The notes under the pieces are model-generated. The model was not told the DNA's origin. It saw nothing but the letters and a program-made list of their open reading frames with translations, and did no database searches. From contig NZ_CP061497.1 in assembly GCF_014678725.1 (NCBI RefSeq), positions 806,001 through 870,000 of the forward strand: a stretch of 64,000 nt of DNA, written 5' to 3'. Both the position numbers and the translations under genes were made by a program. Shown in pieces: positions 29,039 through 40,331 of this stretch. The stretch comes from Thermomonas sp. XSG (GTDB lineage Bacteria; Pseudomonadota; Gammaproteobacteria; Xanthomonadales; Xanthomonadaceae). Position 1 is the stretch's first letter, and every line of letters begins with the position of its first letter.

Positions 29039-30646
29039 ATGCGCCACCTGCCGCTTGCCCTCGCCCTCGCCGCCCTGCTCGGCGCCTGCCAGCCTGCCCC
29101 GCAACCCCCCACGAAGGACGCGGCCAAGCCCGCTTCGGGCGCGTCGGCGTTCGCTTTCGAGGAGGCGGGCATCGCCGACCTGCAGCGCCGGATGGCCGAT
29201 GGCGCGGTGACCAGCCACGCGTTGACCCGGGCCTATCTCGACCGCATCGCCGCCATCGACAAGGCCGGCCCCACGCTCAATTCGGTGATCGAACTCAACC
29301 CGGATGCACTCAAGGAAGCCGACGCGCTGGATGCCGAGCGCAAGGCCGGCAAACTGCGCGGACCGCTGCACGGCATCCCGGTGCTGCTGAAGGACAATAT
29401 CGACGCCACCCCGATGGTGAATTCCGCGGGCTCGCTGGCGCTGGCGGAACACCGGCCGAAGTCCGACGCCTTCCTGGTCGCGAAGCTGCGCCAAGCCGGC
29501 GCGGTGATCCTGGGCAAGACCAACCTGTCGGAATGGGCCAACTTCCGCTCGACCCGCTCCACCTCCGGCTGGAGCGGCCGCGGCGGCCAGACCCGCAACC
29601 CCTACGTGCTCGACCGTAATCCCTGCGGCTCCAGTGCCGGCAGCGGCACCGCGATCGCCGCCAACCTCGCCGCCGCCGCCATCGGCACCGAAACCGACGG
29701 CAGCATCATCTGTCCCTCGGCGGTGGCCGGGCTGGTCGGCCTCAAGCCCACGGTTGGGCTGGTCAGCCGCAGCGGCATCATCCCGATCTCCGCCTCGCAG
29801 GACACCGCCGGACCGATGACCCGCAGCGTCGCCGACGCCGCAGCACTGCTCACCGCGATCGCTGCGGCCGACCCCAACGACGCGGCCAGCAGCGAGCGCC
29901 CGCAGGCAGTAGCTGTCGACTACGCGGCCCACCTCAAGGCGGATGCGCTGAAGGGCGCGCGGATCGGCGTGGTGCGCAAGCTCATGGGTTACCACCCGGA
30001 TACCGACGCGGCGATGGAACGCGCCATTTCCGCGATGCAGGCGGCCGGCGCCACCGTGGTGGATGCCGAGATCCCCACCCTGGGGCAATGGGATGCGGCC
30101 GAGTACGAAGTGCTGCTGTACGAGTTCAAGGACGGCCTCAACGCCTATCTGGCCCGCAGCGGCGCGCCGCACAGCTCGCTGGACGCGCTGATCGCCTTCA
30201 ACAACCAGAATGCCGCGGGCGAAATGCCGTTCTTCGCCCAGGAGATCTTCGAGCAGGCCAACGCCAAGGGGCCGCTGAGCGACAAGGCCTATCTCGACGC
30301 ACGCGACAAGGCGCGCCGCTTAGCCGGCCCGGAAGGCATCGATGCGGCGCTGAAGAAGCATGGCCTCGACGCGCTGGTGGCACCGGCGATGTCGCCGGCG
30401 TGGCCGATCGACCCGGTCAACGGCGACCATTTCCTTGGCGCCGGCTACGGCGCCTCCGCAGTGGCTCGCTATCCCAGCCTGACCGTCCCGATGGGCGAGG
30501 TGCACGGCCTGCCGGTCGGCATCGTGTTCATGGGCACTGCCTGGAGCGAACCCAGGCTGATCGAACTGGGCTACGCGTTCGAGCAGGCCAGCAAGGCGCG
30601 CAAGCCCCCGCGCTTCCTGCCGACCATCACTACTGCCTCGCCGTAG
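29039..30646 (+). CDS. Lipoprotein amidase (amidase signature family)
   Basis: A 535-residue amidase with an N-terminal lipoprotein signal (MRHLPLALALAALLGAC, Cys17) and a Pro/Ala/Lys linker. GGGAG 8 bp upstream supports ATG 29039. The Ser-cisSer-Lys triad is visible: Lys118 in IPVLLKDNID, the cis-Ser in NPCGSSAGSG near 198, and the nucleophile Ser222 in TETDGSI. These enzymes hydrolyse amide bonds; characterised relatives act on C-terminal peptide amides or small amides, so a periplasmic peptide amidase is plausible. Substrate unproven. The 3' end converges with the DAHP synthase gene. Confidence 0.9.
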   Translation: MRHLPLALALAALLGACQPAPQPPTKDAAKPASGASAFAFEEAGIADLQRRMADGAVTSHALTRAYLDRIAAIDKAGPTLNSVIELNPDALKEADALDAERKAGKLRGPLHGIPVLLKDNIDATPMVNSAGSLALAEHRPKSDAFLVAKLRQAGAVILGKTNLSEWANFRSTRSTSGWSGRGGQTRNPYVLDRNPCGSSAGSGTAIAANLAAAAIGTETDGSIICPSAVAGLVGLKPTVGLVSRSGIIPISASQDTAGPMTRSVADAAALLTAIAAADPNDAASSERPQAVAVDYAAHLKADALKGARIGVVRKLMGYHPDTDAAMERAISAMQAAGATVVDAEIPTLGQWDAAEYEVLLYEFKDGLNAYLARSGAPHSSLDALIAFNNQNAAGEMPFFAQEIFEQANAKGPLSDKAYLDARDKARRLAGPEGIDAALKKHGLDALVAPAMSPAWPIDPVNGDHFLGAGYGASAVARYPSLTVPMGEVHGLPVGIVFMGTAWSEPRLIELGYAFEQASKARKPPRFLPTITTASP

Positions 30647-30666
30647 CCCTCGCCCTGCCGGAGCTC

Positions 30667-30685
30667 GCTCCGCCCCTTGCGGAGC
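30667..30685. terminator. Hairpin between amidase and DAHP synthase genes
   Basis: GCTCCGC and GCGGAGC with a 5-nt loop, in the 57-bp gap between convergent genes. There is no clear T-run, so terminator function is uncertain. Confidence 0.4.
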
Positions 30686-30703
30686 GGCCCGGTGGCACGT
30701 CTC

Positions 30704-32092
<1,389 letters not shown>

Positions 32093-32153
32093 CGGGACGG
32101 AACCGGGATCTGCTGCATTGCATCATCACGCCCCGGAACCGTGATCGCAACCG

Positions 32154-32672
32154 TTACCTGCGGAACCGATGGGCATGGCGACGCAGGAATCCGGCATACA
32201 GCGCCCCGAAGCCCAGCACGACGAACCACAACAGCGCCCACATCGGCATCGACAGGCCGAGGAACTGCCAGTCGATGTTGCTGCAGTCACCGGTTGCCTG
32301 CAGCACCTTGCGTGCCGCGCCCAGCCAGGAGTGCTGCTCGACGATGAAATTCAGGCCAGGCCCGCAGCTGGGCAGCTCGGGCGGATTCAGTTGTACCCAG
32401 CTGTGACGACCCGCGTAGCCCATGCCGGCGGCAGCCGCGACGAACGCCAGCACGCCCCACACCTTGCGGGCGCCCGGCGCGCGCGGCGCGTGCAGCGCCC
32501 CCAGCAGGAACACCAGCCCCAGCGCGGCGAAACAGATGCGCTGGAAGATGCAGAATGGGCAAGGCTGGATGCCCAGCTGGAACTGCACGTAGAACGCATA
32601 ACCCAGCAGCGCCGCGCAGATGACGAAACCGAACAGGAACTGTTGGCGGAAAGACCAGCGGAACGGATTCAT
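32154..32672 (-). CDS. dsbB: Disulfide bond formation protein B
   Basis: A 172-residue inner membrane protein that reoxidises DsbA and passes electrons to quinone. Four transmembrane helices are visible: FGFVICAALLGYAFYVQF, ICFAALGLVFLLGAL, WGVLAFVAAAAGMGYAG and MWALLWFVVLGFGALYAGF. The first periplasmic loop has the CPFC redox pair. The second loop holds two cysteines, in LPSCGPG and ATGDCSNI, equivalent to the Cys104-Cys130 pair. Arg after CPFC (FQRICF) matches the quinone-site arginine. It is preceded by the alpha-operon terminator. Confidence 0.95.
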   Translation of the reverse strand: MNPFRWSFRQQFLFGFVICAALLGYAFYVQFQLGIQPCPFCIFQRICFAALGLVFLLGALHAPRAPGARKVWGVLAFVAAAAGMGYAGRHSWVQLNPPELPSCGPGLNFIVEQHSWLGAARKVLQATGDCSNIDWQFLGLSMPMWALLWFVVLGFGALYAGFLRRHAHRFRR

Positions 32673-32724
32673 GCGCGCGCCTTCGAGGAATCCTTTCGAT
32701 TATGGCGCAGCCGGCCCGAAAACG

Positions 32725-32746
32725 AAAAACCCCGGCATTGCCGGGG
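32725..32746 (-). terminator. Intrinsic terminator of the alpha operon (after rplQ)
   Basis: On the minus strand CCCCGGC, loop AAT, GCCGGGG, then TTTTTCGTTTT, 33 bp after the rplQ stop. This is the distal end of the long ribosomal transcript. Confidence 0.93.
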
Positions 32747-32779
32747 CTTTTCATCGCAGCGCTGTAGCGGGATTACCCG

Positions 32780-33151
32780 TTAGTCGGCGGCCTGCGGGCG
32801 GTCCACCAGCTCGACGTAAGCCATCGGCGCGTTGTCGCCGGCGCGGAAGCCGCACTTCAGGATGCGCAGGTAACCACCCGGGCGCTGCGCGTAGCGCGGG
32901 CCCAGCACGGTGAACAGGGTGCCCACCGCTTCCTTGTCGCGCAGGCGCGAGAACGCCAGGCGGCGGTTGGCCACGCCGTCGGTCTTGGCCAGGGTGATCA
33001 GCGGCTCGGCAACGCGACGCAGCTCCTTGGCCTTCGGCAGGGTGGTGCGGATGATTTCGTTCTTGATCAGGGAGGCCGCCATGTTGGAGAACATCGCGCC
33101 GCGGTGGGCGCTGGTGCGGTTGAACTTGCGGCCGGATTTCTGGTGACGCAT
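32780..33151 (-). CDS. rplQ: 50S ribosomal protein L17
   Basis: A 123-residue L17, starting [25 protein letters not shown], the invariant family N-terminus, and containing [30 protein letters not shown]17 lies near the peptide exit tunnel. It is the last gene of the alpha operon and is separated from rpoA by an unusually long 288-bp gap. The intrinsic terminator follows. Confidence 0.97.
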   Translation of the reverse strand: MRHQKSGRKFNRTSAHRGAMFSNMAASLIKNEIIRTTLPKAKELRRVAEPLITLAKTDGVANRRLAFSRLRDKEAVGTLFTVLGPRYAQRPGGYLRILKCGFRAGDNAPMAYVELVDRPQAAD

Positions 33152-33439
33152 GGCGTTGGATTCCTAAGAAGGTGGAAGATTAAATCTGTTGGACTTCTCT
33201 GTCGCCATCCAGGCGTTGACGCTGCGGACTGCGGTTGGTCCTGCCGATCCGTTCCTTGGACCGGAACGCCGCGGGGTGTGCCCCGTCGGCGGTGTTGCAG
33301 GTGGTGCGGATTCCGATGGGGCCAGTGCGAGAGGCCGGGGCCGCGGCTCGCACCGCGATTGCCCCCGACCCTCGCGCTTGGCGTCCGGGCGCTTGTCGCC
33401 GCGCGAACTGCCGCTTGGGCAACTCGCGGCTGCGGCGAC
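33152..33439 (-). other. Long rpoA-rplQ intercistronic gap with hairpins
   Basis: This is 288 bp between two genes that are usually close together. It contains the stem CGTTCC/GGAACG (33250-33268) and CGGGG/CCCCG (33272-33285). An 80-codon minus-strand frame (33422-33180) exists but is Arg-rich, has no recognised family and probably arises by chance in high GC. Possible roles are RNA processing or an internal promoter for rplQ; no good -10 or -35 is seen. Confidence 0.55.
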
Positions 33440-34438
33440 TTAGCCCATCATGCCGTGGGCAGCGACCCCGGCCGGCGGCCAGTTCTCCAGCTTCATGCCC
33501 AGCGACAGGCCCTTCTGGGCCAGCACTTCCTTGATCTCGGTGAGCGACTTCTTGCCGAGGTTGGGGGTCTTGAGCAGCTCCACTTCGGTCTTCTGGATCA
33601 GGTCGCCGATGTAGTAGATGCTCTCGGCCTTGAGGCAGTTGGCCGAACGCACGGTCAGCTCGAGGTCGTCGATCGGACGCAGCAGCAGCGGGTCGACGCC
33701 GGTGCTGGCCTGCGGCTTGGCGCCGCGGTCGCGGTGGGTGAAATCACCGAACACCGACAGCTGGTCGGTGAGGATGTCGGCGGCGGTCCGGACGGCTTCC
33801 TCGGCATCGATGGTGCCGTTGGTCTCGATGTCCAGCACCAGCTTGTCCAGGTCGGTGCGCTGCTCGACGCGCGCGGCTTCCACCGCGTAGGCGACGCGAC
33901 GGACCGGCGAGAACGACGCGTCCAGCATCAGCCGGCCGATCGTGCGGGTTTCCTCGTCCGGACGACGGCGCGCGGCAGCCGGCTGGTAGCCGAAACCGCG
34001 GCTGATGGTGAGGCGCATGTTCAGCGCCACGTCCTTGGTCAGGTTGGCGACCACGTGGTCGGGGTTCAGCACCTCGACGTTATGGCTGGTCTTGATGTCG
34101 CCGGCGGTGACGACGCCCGGGCCCTGCTTCTTCAGCTCCAGGGTGTCGGTGTCGCCGCTGTGCATGCGGATGGCGACGTCCTTGAGGTTCAACAGGACTT
34201 CGAGCACGTCCTCCTGCAGGCCTTCGACCGTGGTGTACTCATGCAGCACGCCATCGATCTCGACTTCGGTGATCGCGAAGCCGGGGATCGAGGACAGCAG
34301 CACGCGACGCAACGCATTGCCGAGGGTGTGGCCGTAGCCGCGCTCCAGCGGCTCGATCACGACCTTGGCGCGGTTGTCGGTGATGCGCTCGATCTGCGGT
34401 CCGCGCGGACGCAGGACTTGGGTGGCGGTAACCGTCAT
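33440..34438 (-). CDS. rpoA: RNA polymerase alpha subunit
   Basis: A 332-residue alpha subunit. The N-terminal domain, for dimerisation and polymerase assembly, includes [31 protein letters not shown] near residues 23-53 and [24 protein letters not shown]. After a linker, the C-terminal domain (about 250-315) has [14 protein letters not shown] and the helix-hairpin-helix [19 protein letters not shown], which binds UP elements and activators. The start at 34438 has AGGAGAC upstream. It lies 53 bp after rpsD and is followed by the long gap before rplQ. Confidence 0.98.
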   Translation of the reverse strand: MTVTATQVLRPRGPQIERITDNRAKVVIEPLERGYGHTLGNALRRVLLSSIPGFAITEVEIDGVLHEYTTVEGLQEDVLEVLLNLKDVAIRMHSGDTDTLELKKQGPGVVTAGDIKTSHNVEVLNPDHVVANLTKDVALNMRLTISRGFGYQPAAARRRPDEETRTIGRLMLDASFSPVRRVAYAVEAARVEQRTDLDKLVLDIETNGTIDAEEAVRTAADILTDQLSVFGDFTHRDRGAKPQASTGVDPLLLRPIDDLELTVRSANCLKAESIYYIGDLIQKTEVELLKTPNLGKKSLTEIKEVLAQKGLSLGMKLENWPPAGVAAHGMMG

Positions 34439-34491
34439 TCGTGGTGTCTCCTGCTGGCCTGCGCCGGGGGGCGCAGGCCGGTGGCAATGGC

Positions 34492-35121
34492 TTACTTCGA
34501 GTACAGCTCGACGATCAGCGCTTCGTTGATGTCGCTGGGCAGGTCGGCCCGGTCCGGCACGGCCTTGAACACGCCGGCGAACTTGTTCGAATCCACTTCG
34601 ACCCACGAGGGCGACAGGTTCATCTGCTCGGCCAGGGTCAGGGACTCCTTGACGCGCAGCTGTTTCTGGGCCTTCTCGGACAGCGCGATCGCGTCGCCGG
34701 CCTTGACGGCATACGACGGCAGGTTAACGGGCTTGCCGTTGACGGTGACGCCGCGGTGGCTCACCAGCTGGCGGGCGGCCGGACGGGTGACCGCGAAGCC
34801 CATGCGATAGACGACGTTGTCCAGACGGGTTTCCAGCAGCTGAAGCAGGTTCTCGCCGGTGTTGCCCTTCTTGGTGGCGGCCTTCTTGTAGTAGTTGCGG
34901 AACTGGCGCTCCAGCAGGCCGTAGATGCGCTTGACCTTCTGCTTCTCGCGCAGCTGGGTGGCGTAGTCGGACAGCTTGCCCTTGCGGGCGGTGGCGCCGT
35001 GCTGGCCGGGCTTCTGCTCCAGCTTGCACTTGGAATCGAGCGCGCGGGCCGGCGACTTCAGCGACAGGTCAGCGCCTTCGCGACGGGCGAGCTTACAGGT
35101 GGGACCGATATAACGAGCCAT
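34492..35121 (-). CDS. rpsD: 30S ribosomal protein S4
   Basis: A 209-residue S4, starting [23 protein letters not shown]. The S4 RNA-binding domain is around residues 98-160 ([34 protein letters not shown]). It nucleates 30S assembly on 16S rRNA and in E. coli represses translation of the alpha operon from a pseudoknot at rpsM; whether that holds here is unknown. It is only 19 bp after rpsK. Confidence 0.97.
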   Translation of the reverse strand: MARYIGPTCKLARREGADLSLKSPARALDSKCKLEQKPGQHGATARKGKLSDYATQLREKQKVKRIYGLLERQFRNYYKKAATKKGNTGENLLQLLETRLDNVVYRMGFAVTRPAARQLVSHRGVTVNGKPVNLPSYAVKAGDAIALSEKAQKQLRVKESLTLAEQMNLSPSWVEVDSNKFAGVFKAVPDRADLPSDINEALIVELYSK

Positions 35122-35140
35122 GTTCTAGTGCTCCCGCGCG

Positions 35141-35533
35141 TCAGACGCGACGCTTCTTCGGCGGACGGCACCCGTTGTGCGGGATAGGCGTCACGTCGAT
35201 GATGTTGAGGATCTTGTACCCGACGTTGTTCAGCGAACGAACGGCGGATTCGCGGCCCGGACCCGGGCCCTTGATGCGCACTTCCAGCGCCTTCACTCCG
35301 TAGTCCAGCGCTGCCTTGCCGGCCTTTTCGGCGGCAACCTGCGCGGCAAACGGGGTGGACTTGCGGGAACCGCGGAAACCCGCGCCGCCCGAAGTCGCCC
35401 AGCTCAGGGCGTTGCCCTGGCGGTCGGTGATGGTGACGATCGTGTTGTTGAAAGAAGCGTGGACGTGCGCGATGCCATCGGTGACGACGCGCTTGATCTT
35501 CTTCTTGGTCTTGGTTGCTGCCGGCTTGGCCAT
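35141..35533 (-). CDS. rpsK: 30S ribosomal protein S11
   Basis: A 130-residue S11 of the platform. The Lys-rich start [15 protein letters not shown] precedes [32 protein letters not shown], and the conserved end is [17 protein letters not shown]. It follows rpsM by 12 bp. Confidence 0.97.
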   Translation of the reverse strand: MAKPAATKTKKKIKRVVTDGIAHVHASFNNTIVTITDRQGNALSWATSGGAGFRGSRKSTPFAAQVAAEKAGKAALDYGVKALEVRIKGPGPGRESAVRSLNNVGYKILNIIDVTPIPHNGCRPPKKRRV

Positions 35534-35545
35534 GATGTCTGTTCC

Positions 35546-35902
35546 TTACTTCCTGATGGCCTTGCGCGGGCCCTTGCGGGTGCGCGCATTGGTGCGGGTG
35601 CGCTGGCCACGCAGCGGCAGGCCGCGACGGTGGCGCAGGCCGCGGTAGCAGCCCAGGTCCATCAGACGCTTGATGGCCATGCCGACTTCGCGGCGCAGGT
35701 CGCCCTCGACGATGAACTTGCCGACTTCGGCGCGCAGGCGCTCGACTTCCGGCTCGGACAGGTCGCGGATCTTGGTCGACGTGCTCACGCCAGCCGATTC
35801 ACAGACCTGCTTGGAACGGGTACGGCCAATGCCGTAGATGCTTTGCAGCCCGACCCAGACGTGCTTCTGGGCAGGCAGGTTGACGCCTGCAATACGCGCC
35901 AT
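35546..35902 (-). CDS. rpsM: 30S ribosomal protein S13
   Basis: A 118-residue S13 of the 30S head. ATG 35902 gives the standard [30 protein letters not shown], with GGAGA 7 bp upstream; a longer open frame upstream is not coding. The C-terminus [18 protein letters not shown] contacts P-site tRNA. As first gene of the alpha cluster it is separated from secY by 333 bp that contain a promoter; rpmJ, usually located here, is absent. Confidence 0.97.
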   Translation of the reverse strand: MARIAGVNLPAQKHVWVGLQSIYGIGRTRSKQVCESAGVSTSTKIRDLSEPEVERLRAEVGKFIVEGDLRREVGMAIKRLMDLGCYRGLRHRRGLPLRGQRTRTNARTRKGPRKAIRK

Positions 35903-36235
35903 AAGGCGATCTCCGATAAACGAAATGACGCCGAACCGAGAGATTCGACGTGGGAAACGTGAAATTGTAACCCAATCCCGACTTGTCAGGAAGCCAAGGC
36001 AAGCCCTGGCCCGGCATGGGGAGTGTGCCCATGCTCCGGCGATGGCCCCGGACTGGCAGCGCCCGGCCCTTGCGGACCCGGCCTGCCCGCGCGCTACTCT
36101 GGCGCGCGGATCGGTCCGGAGCCACCCGCACGCGGGATCGTCGCGCGGGTCGCCCATTTGCCGGTTCGCGCGTTCGTCGAACCGGCGGTTGTCACTTGCC
36201 CCGCAACGGATGCGGGGACGGCTGCGCGGCCCCGC
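35903..36235 (-). other. secY-rpsM gap: hairpins and alpha-operon leader
   Basis: This is 333 bp with no coding potential I can support. Two perfect hairpins follow secY: CCCCGCA/TGCGGGG (36199-36217) and CCGGTTCG/CGAACCGG (36161-36185). Neither has a T-run. The promoter at 35964-35992 and a leader of about 55 nt to rpsM occupy the distal part. No rpmJ (L36) reading frame with its CKVVRR/CKSNPR-type cysteine motifs is found. Confidence 0.65.
35964..35992 (-). promoter_or_regulatory. Promoter of the alpha operon (rpsM-rplQ)
   Basis: On the minus strand -35 TTCCTG (35992-35987), 17-bp spacer, -10 TACAAT (35969-35964), about 62 bp before rpsM. The -10 is one mismatch from consensus. It would let the alpha operon be transcribed independently of the S10-spc transcript. 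Confidence 0.68.
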
Positions 36236-37585
36236 TTAGCGGGCGCCACGCCCCTTGAGGTTGGCCTTCTTCAGCAGGCTCTCGTACTGGTGCGACATCA
36301 GGTGCGCCTGGATCTGCGCGATGAAGTCCATCACCACCACCACCACGATCAGCAGCGAGGTGCCGCCGAAGTAGAACGAGGCGCCCATCTCGGTGCGCAT
36401 CACTTCCGGCAACAGGCAAACCAGCACCAGGTACAGCGAGCCGGCGGCGGTCAGGCGGGTCAGCACGCCGTCGATGTACTCGCCCGTCGCCTTGCCCGGG
36501 CGGATGCCCGGAATCAGCGCGCCGGACTTCTTGAGGTTGTCCGCGGTTTCCTGCGAGTTGAACACCAGCGCCGTATAGAAGAACGCGAAACCGATGATCA
36601 GCGCGGCGAGCAGGATCATGTGCAGCGGCTCGCCGGGCGAAAGCATCTGGCTCACCTTCTGCAGCCACACCGTCGCGGAGCTGCCCGACTGGCCGAACCA
36701 GGTCGATGCGGTGGCCGGGAACATGATGATCGACGATGCGAAGATCGGCGGGATCACGCCCGACATGTTGAGCTTGAGCGGGAGGAACGAGCTCTGATTC
36801 TGGTAGCCACCGCGGGCCCCTTGGCGGCGCGCATAGTTCACGGTGATGCGGCGCTGGCCGCTCTCCATGAACACCACGAACCAGGTCACCCCCAGCACGA
36901 TCGCGAGGATGAAGAACACGGTGATCCACTGCATGTCGCCGCTGTTGGCCTGCTGCAGGGTGTTGAGCACCGCGCCGGGCAGGCCGGCCACGATGCCGGC
37001 GAAGATGATCAGGGAGACGCCGTTGCCGATGCCGCGCTCGGTGACCTGCTCGCCCAGCCACATCAGGAACACCGTGCCGGCCGTCAGCGAAACCACCGCG
37101 GTCACCACGAAGCCGAGGCCCGGGTTGTAGACCACGGGCACGCCGCCGCTGGCACCCTGCCCCTGCAGCGCGATGGCGATGCCGGCAGCCTGGAACACCG
37201 CCAGGAACACCGAACCGACGCGGGAGTACTGGGTGATCTTGCGGCGCCCCGACTCGCCCTCCTTCTGCAGCGCCTTCAGGCTGGGGAGGATCTGCACCAT
37301 CAGCTGCATCACGATCGACGCGGAGATGTAAGGCATCACGTTCAGCGCGAACAGGCTGAAACGCGCAAGCGCACCGCCGGAGAACATGTTGAACATGTCC
37401 ACCACGGTGCCCTTCTGCGAGTCCATCAGCTGGAGCATCGCCTCCGGGTTGACGCCCGGCACCGGAATGTAGCAGCCGATGCGATAGACGATCAGCGCAC
37501 CGATGACGAACAGGAGGCGCGAGCGAAGTTCGGTGAACTTGCCCGCGCCCATCAGGCCTGCCAATGCTCCCGCACTGCGCGACAT
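36236..37585 (-). CDS. secY: Protein translocase subunit SecY
   Basis: A 449-residue ten-helix channel protein of the Sec translocon. The N-terminal part has [25 protein letters not shown]; the plug-region segment [28 protein letters not shown] follows, and further helices include [20 protein letters not shown] and [18 protein letters not shown]. The cytoplasmic loops and C-terminus are typical ([15 protein letters not shown]). It starts 7 bp after rplO with GGCGGAG as ribosome binding site. It is the last gene of the spc cluster. Confidence 0.98.
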   Translation of the reverse strand: MSRSAGALAGLMGAGKFTELRSRLLFVIGALIVYRIGCYIPVPGVNPEAMLQLMDSQKGTVVDMFNMFSGGALARFSLFALNVMPYISASIVMQLMVQILPSLKALQKEGESGRRKITQYSRVGSVFLAVFQAAGIAIALQGQGASGGVPVVYNPGLGFVVTAVVSLTAGTVFLMWLGEQVTERGIGNGVSLIIFAGIVAGLPGAVLNTLQQANSGDMQWITVFFILAIVLGVTWFVVFMESGQRRITVNYARRQGARGGYQNQSSFLPLKLNMSGVIPPIFASSIIMFPATASTWFGQSGSSATVWLQKVSQMLSPGEPLHMILLAALIIGFAFFYTALVFNSQETADNLKKSGALIPGIRPGKATGEYIDGVLTRLTAAGSLYLVLVCLLPEVMRTEMGASFYFGGTSLLIVVVVVMDFIAQIQAHLMSHQYESLLKKANLKGRGAR

Positions 37586-37592
37586 GCCGTTC

Positions 37593-38030
37593 TTACTCCG
37601 CCAGCTTGCCGCCGGCCGCTTCGATCGCGGCCTTGGCGCCGGCGGTCGCAGCGATGCCCTTGAGCACGAAGGCCTTGGTCACTTCGCCCTTGGCGACGAC
37701 CTTGGCGCGCTTGGCGGTGCTGGGGACCAGCTTGGCGGTGCGCAGTGCGGCGAAATCGATCTCGCCGGCCGGCAGCATGTCCAGCTTGTACAGCAGCACT
37801 TCGGCGCAGTCCTTGGCCATCTTCGAGCGGAAGCCGATCTTCGGCAGGCGGCGCTGCATCGGGATCTGGCCGCCTTCGAAACCGGCCTTGATCTTGCCCT
37901 TGCCGGAACGCGCGAACGAACCCTTGTGACCGCGGCCGGCGGTCTTGCCGAGGCCGGAACCGATGCCGCGACCGACCCGGGTGCGCTCCTTGCGGGCGCC
38001 GTCTGCGGGCTTGAGCGTGTTGAGCTTCAT
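37593..38030 (-). CDS. rplO: 50S ribosomal protein L15
   Basis: A 145-residue L15. The conserved [37 protein letters not shown] segment opens the protein, followed by [15 protein letters not shown]. The late-assembly protein links several 23S domains. It lies 4 bp after rpmD. Confidence 0.97.
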   Translation of the reverse strand: MKLNTLKPADGARKERTRVGRGIGSGLGKTAGRGHKGSFARSGKGKIKAGFEGGQIPMQRRLPKIGFRSKMAKDCAEVLLYKLDMLPAGEIDFAALRTAKLVPSTAKRAKVVAKGEVTKAFVLKGIAATAGAKAAIEAAGGKLAE

Positions 38031-38034
38031 GTGA

Positions 38035-38220
38035 TTACTCCTCCACCTTCACAAGGTAGTGGACCTTGTTGATCAGGCCACGAACCTGCGGGCTGTCCTT
38101 GAGTTCGCGGACGCTGTTGAGCTTGCCGAGGCCGAGCGCCTTGACCGACAGGCGGTGGCGCGACTGGGTGCCGCGCAGGCCCTTGACCAGGCGGACCTTG
38201 ATGGTCTTGTCGTTAGCCAT
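38035..38220 (-). CDS. rpmD: 50S ribosomal protein L30
   Basis: A 61-residue L30, [20 protein letters not shown] through [29 protein letters not shown]. Its ATG overlaps the end of rpsE by 8 bp (ATGGCTAA), so translation is probably coupled. L30 is absent from some bacterial lineages; it is present here. Confidence 0.96.
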   Translation of the reverse strand: MANDKTIKVRLVKGLRGTQSRHRLSVKALGLGKLNSVRELKDSPQVRGLINKVHYLVKVEE

Positions 38221-38752
38221 TGACCAGATCCTCCACCTTCTTGCCACGCTTGGCCGCGATCTTGGCCGGAGAGTGCATCGACTCCAGGCCCTTGATCGTG
38301 GCGCGCACAAGGTTGATCGGATTGCGGGAGCCGACCGCCTTGGCCAGCACGTTCTTGACGCCGACCGCTTCCAGCACGGCGCGCATCGCGCCGCCGGCGA
38401 TCACGCCGGTACCTTCGGACGCGGGCTGCATGAACACGCGGGCAGCGCCGTGACCGGCCTTGACCTGATGGAACAGGGTGCCGCCATTGAGATCGACCGA
38501 GCTCATGCCCTTGCGGGCCTGCTCCATCGACTTCTGGATGGCGACCGGCACTTCGCGCGCCTTGCCATAGCCGAAGCCAACCTTGCCGGCGCCATCACCC
38601 ACCACGGTCAGCGCGGTGAAGGTGAACTGACGGCCACCCTTGACGGTCTTGCTGACGCGATTGACGGCGATCAGCTTCTCGATCATGCCGTCATCGACTT
38701 TTTCCTCGCGGGGACCGCGATCGCGGCCGCGGGATTCGCGCTGTTCTGCCAT
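38213..38752 (-). CDS. rpsE: 30S ribosomal protein S5
   Basis: A 179-residue S5, important for decoding accuracy. The N-terminus is Arg/Glu-rich ([18 protein letters not shown]), then [31 protein letters not shown], the double-stranded RNA-binding-like domain, and [27 protein letters not shown] 38752 matches family length; the upstream open frame is not conserved. It follows a 159-bp gap after rplR containing two hairpins. Confidence 0.97.
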   Translation of the reverse strand: MAEQRESRGRDRGPREEKVDDGMIEKLIAVNRVSKTVKGGRQFTFTALTVVGDGAGKVGFGYGKAREVPVAIQKSMEQARKGMSSVDLNGGTLFHQVKAGHGAARVFMQPASEGTGVIAGGAMRAVLEAVGVKNVLAKAVGSRNPINLVRATIKGLESMHSPAKIAAKRGKKVEDLVNG

Positions 38753-38911
38753 TTCGATGTCTCGATTGTTGAGGGAATTTGCGGCTTTGCCGCTTATGGT
38801 TGTGAAGTACTGCGGGTGTCCCACCAGCGCCGCAACCGGCGATGGCGTCCGATGCTGGCCGCATCGGCAGCAGGCCAAGGCAAGGGACCGGAGCCCCTCG
38901 CCCTCAAGCCC
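38753..38911 (-). other. rplR-rpsE gap with two hairpins
   Basis: This 159-bp intercistronic gap interrupts an otherwise compact operon. It contains CCGATGC/GCATCGG with a 5-nt loop (38849-38867) and GCGGC/GCCGC with a 3-nt loop (38781-38793). There is no T-run and no coding frame with family similarity. A processing or stability element is the simplest guess. Confidence 0.55.
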
Positions 38912-39265
38912 TTAGAACTGCAGGCCGCCTTCGCGCGCGGCATCGGCCAGCGCCTTGATGCGACCGTGGTAGCGGTAGCCCGAGCGATCGAAGGCGACGC
39001 GCTCGATGCCGGCGGCCTTGGCGCGCTCGGCGATCATCTGGCCCACCTTCGCGGCGGCCTCGGCGTTCTTGCCGTTCTTCAGGCCAGCCATCACGTCGGC
39101 CTGCACGGTGGAGGCCGAAGCCAGCACTTTGGCGCCATCGTGGGTGAACACCTGGGCGTACAGGTGCTGGCCGGTGCGCAGCACCGACAGGCGCGGCACG
39201 CCGAGTTCGCGGATGTGGGCGCGGGTCGACTTGGCGCGACGCAGGCGAGCGATCTTCTTTTCCAT
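38912..39265 (-). CDS. rplR: 50S ribosomal protein L18
   Basis: A 117-residue L18 that binds 5S rRNA in the central protuberance. The start [21 protein letters not shown] is typical; [16 protein letters not shown] and [26 protein letters not shown] give the conserved core and terminus. It follows rplF by 30 bp and is followed by a gap before rpsE. Confidence 0.97.
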   Translation of the reverse strand: MEKKIARLRRAKSTRAHIRELGVPRLSVLRTGQHLYAQVFTHDGAKVLASASTVQADVMAGLKNGKNAEAAAKVGQMIAERAKAAGIERVAFDRSGYRYHGRIKALADAAREGGLQF

Positions 39266-39295
39266 GGTCTTCTTCTCCGAAAGCTGAAGGCGCGA

Positions 39296-39823
39296 TTACG
39301 CCTTCTTGGCTTCCTTGCGGATGATGGTCTCGTCGGAATACTTCACGCCCTTGCCCTTGTAGGGCTCCGGCGGGCGGTAACCACGGATCTTGGCGGCAAC
39401 TTCACCCACCAGCTGCTTGTCGGCGCCCGAGACCAGGATCTCGGTCTGGGTCGGCGTGGTGATGGTGATGCCAGCCGGCGGCGCGAACAGCACGGGGTGG
39501 GAAAAACCCAGCGACAGGTTCAGGTCCTGGCCCTGCATGGCGGCGCGATAACCGACGCCGACCAGCTCGAGCTTGCGCTCGAAGCCGGCGCTGACGCCGT
39601 GCACCATGTTGGCGACGATCGCACGCAGGGTGCCAGCCATCGGCACCAGCGAGGCATCGCTGGCCGAGAGCAGCGCTTGGCCGTCTTCGATCTTGACTTC
39701 GACGCCGGCCGGCTTGGCGATGCTGAGGGTGCCCTTCGGGCCCTTCACGCTGATGGATTCCGGCTGGACGCTGACTTCGACGCCCTTTGCGAGGACGACG
39801 GGCTTCTTGGCAACTCGGGACAT
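39296..39823 (-). CDS. rplF: 50S ribosomal protein L6
   Basis: A 175-residue L6 near the sarcin-ricin loop and factor-binding site. It shows two similar alpha/beta domains: the first with [19 protein letters not shown], the second with the signature [25 protein letters not shown] at the C-terminus. It follows rpsH by 13 bp. Confidence 0.97.
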   Translation of the reverse strand: MSRVAKKPVVLAKGVEVSVQPESISVKGPKGTLSIAKPAGVEVKIEDGQALLSASDASLVPMAGTLRAIVANMVHGVSAGFERKLELVGVGYRAAMQGQDLNLSLGFSHPVLFAPPAGITITTPTQTEILVSGADKQLVGEVAAKIRGYRPPEPYKGKGVKYSDETIIRKEAKKA

Positions 39824-39836
39824 GTTCGTTACTCCC

Positions 39837-40232
39837 TTAGGCCACGATGCACAGGACTTCGCCGCCGACGCCCTGCTGGCGCGCCTGCGAGTCGGTCATG
39901 ATGCCCTTGGAGGTGGAAACGATCGCCACGCCAAGGCCGTTCAGGACCTTCGGCAGCGCATCCTTGCCACGATACTGACGCAGGCCCGAGCGCGACACGC
40001 GCTTCAGGGTCTCGATCACCGGCTTGCCCTCGAAGTATTTCAGGGCGATTTCAAGCTCGGCCTTGGCGCCGTTCGGGGTCACGCGTGCGTCGGCGATGTA
40101 GCCCTCGTCCTTCAGGACGTTGGCGATCGCGACCTTGACCTTGGAGGACGGCATCTTCACCGCCGGCTTGCCAACCGCGGCCGCATTCCTGATGCGGACC
40201 AGCATGTCGGCGATGGGATCAGTCATGCTCAT
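39837..40232 (-). CDS. rpsH: 30S ribosomal protein S8
   Basis: A 131-residue S8. The start [22 protein letters not shown] is the usual N-terminus (ATG 40226 is an alternative). The C-terminal signature [23 protein letters not shown] binds 16S helix 21. In E. coli S8 also represses spc-operon translation at rplE. It is separated from rpsN by a 177-bp gap with a strong hairpin. Confidence 0.97.
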   Translation of the reverse strand: MSMTDPIADMLVRIRNAAAVGKPAVKMPSSKVKVAIANVLKDEGYIADARVTPNGAKAELEIALKYFEGKPVIETLKRVSRSGLRQYRGKDALPKVLNGLGVAIVSTSKGIMTDSQARQQGVGGEVLCIVA

Positions 40233-40331
40233 ATGGATTCACCTGATGAGTAGCACCGATATCCGCTTTCGCGAAAATCTGTCGGATTGTGGACACCACG
40301 GACGAGGAACGCCGCAGCGCTGTTGCAGGCA

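Noticed and set aside
32725-32746. dsbB as a distal gene of the alpha operon
   Set aside because: A good intrinsic terminator with a long T-run separates rplQ from dsbB.
33180-33422. An 80-codon frame between rpoA and rplQ as a new ribosomal operon gene
   Set aside because: Arg-rich, no domain, no Shine-Dalgarno; typical of chance frames in high-GC non-coding sequence. Kept only as a question.
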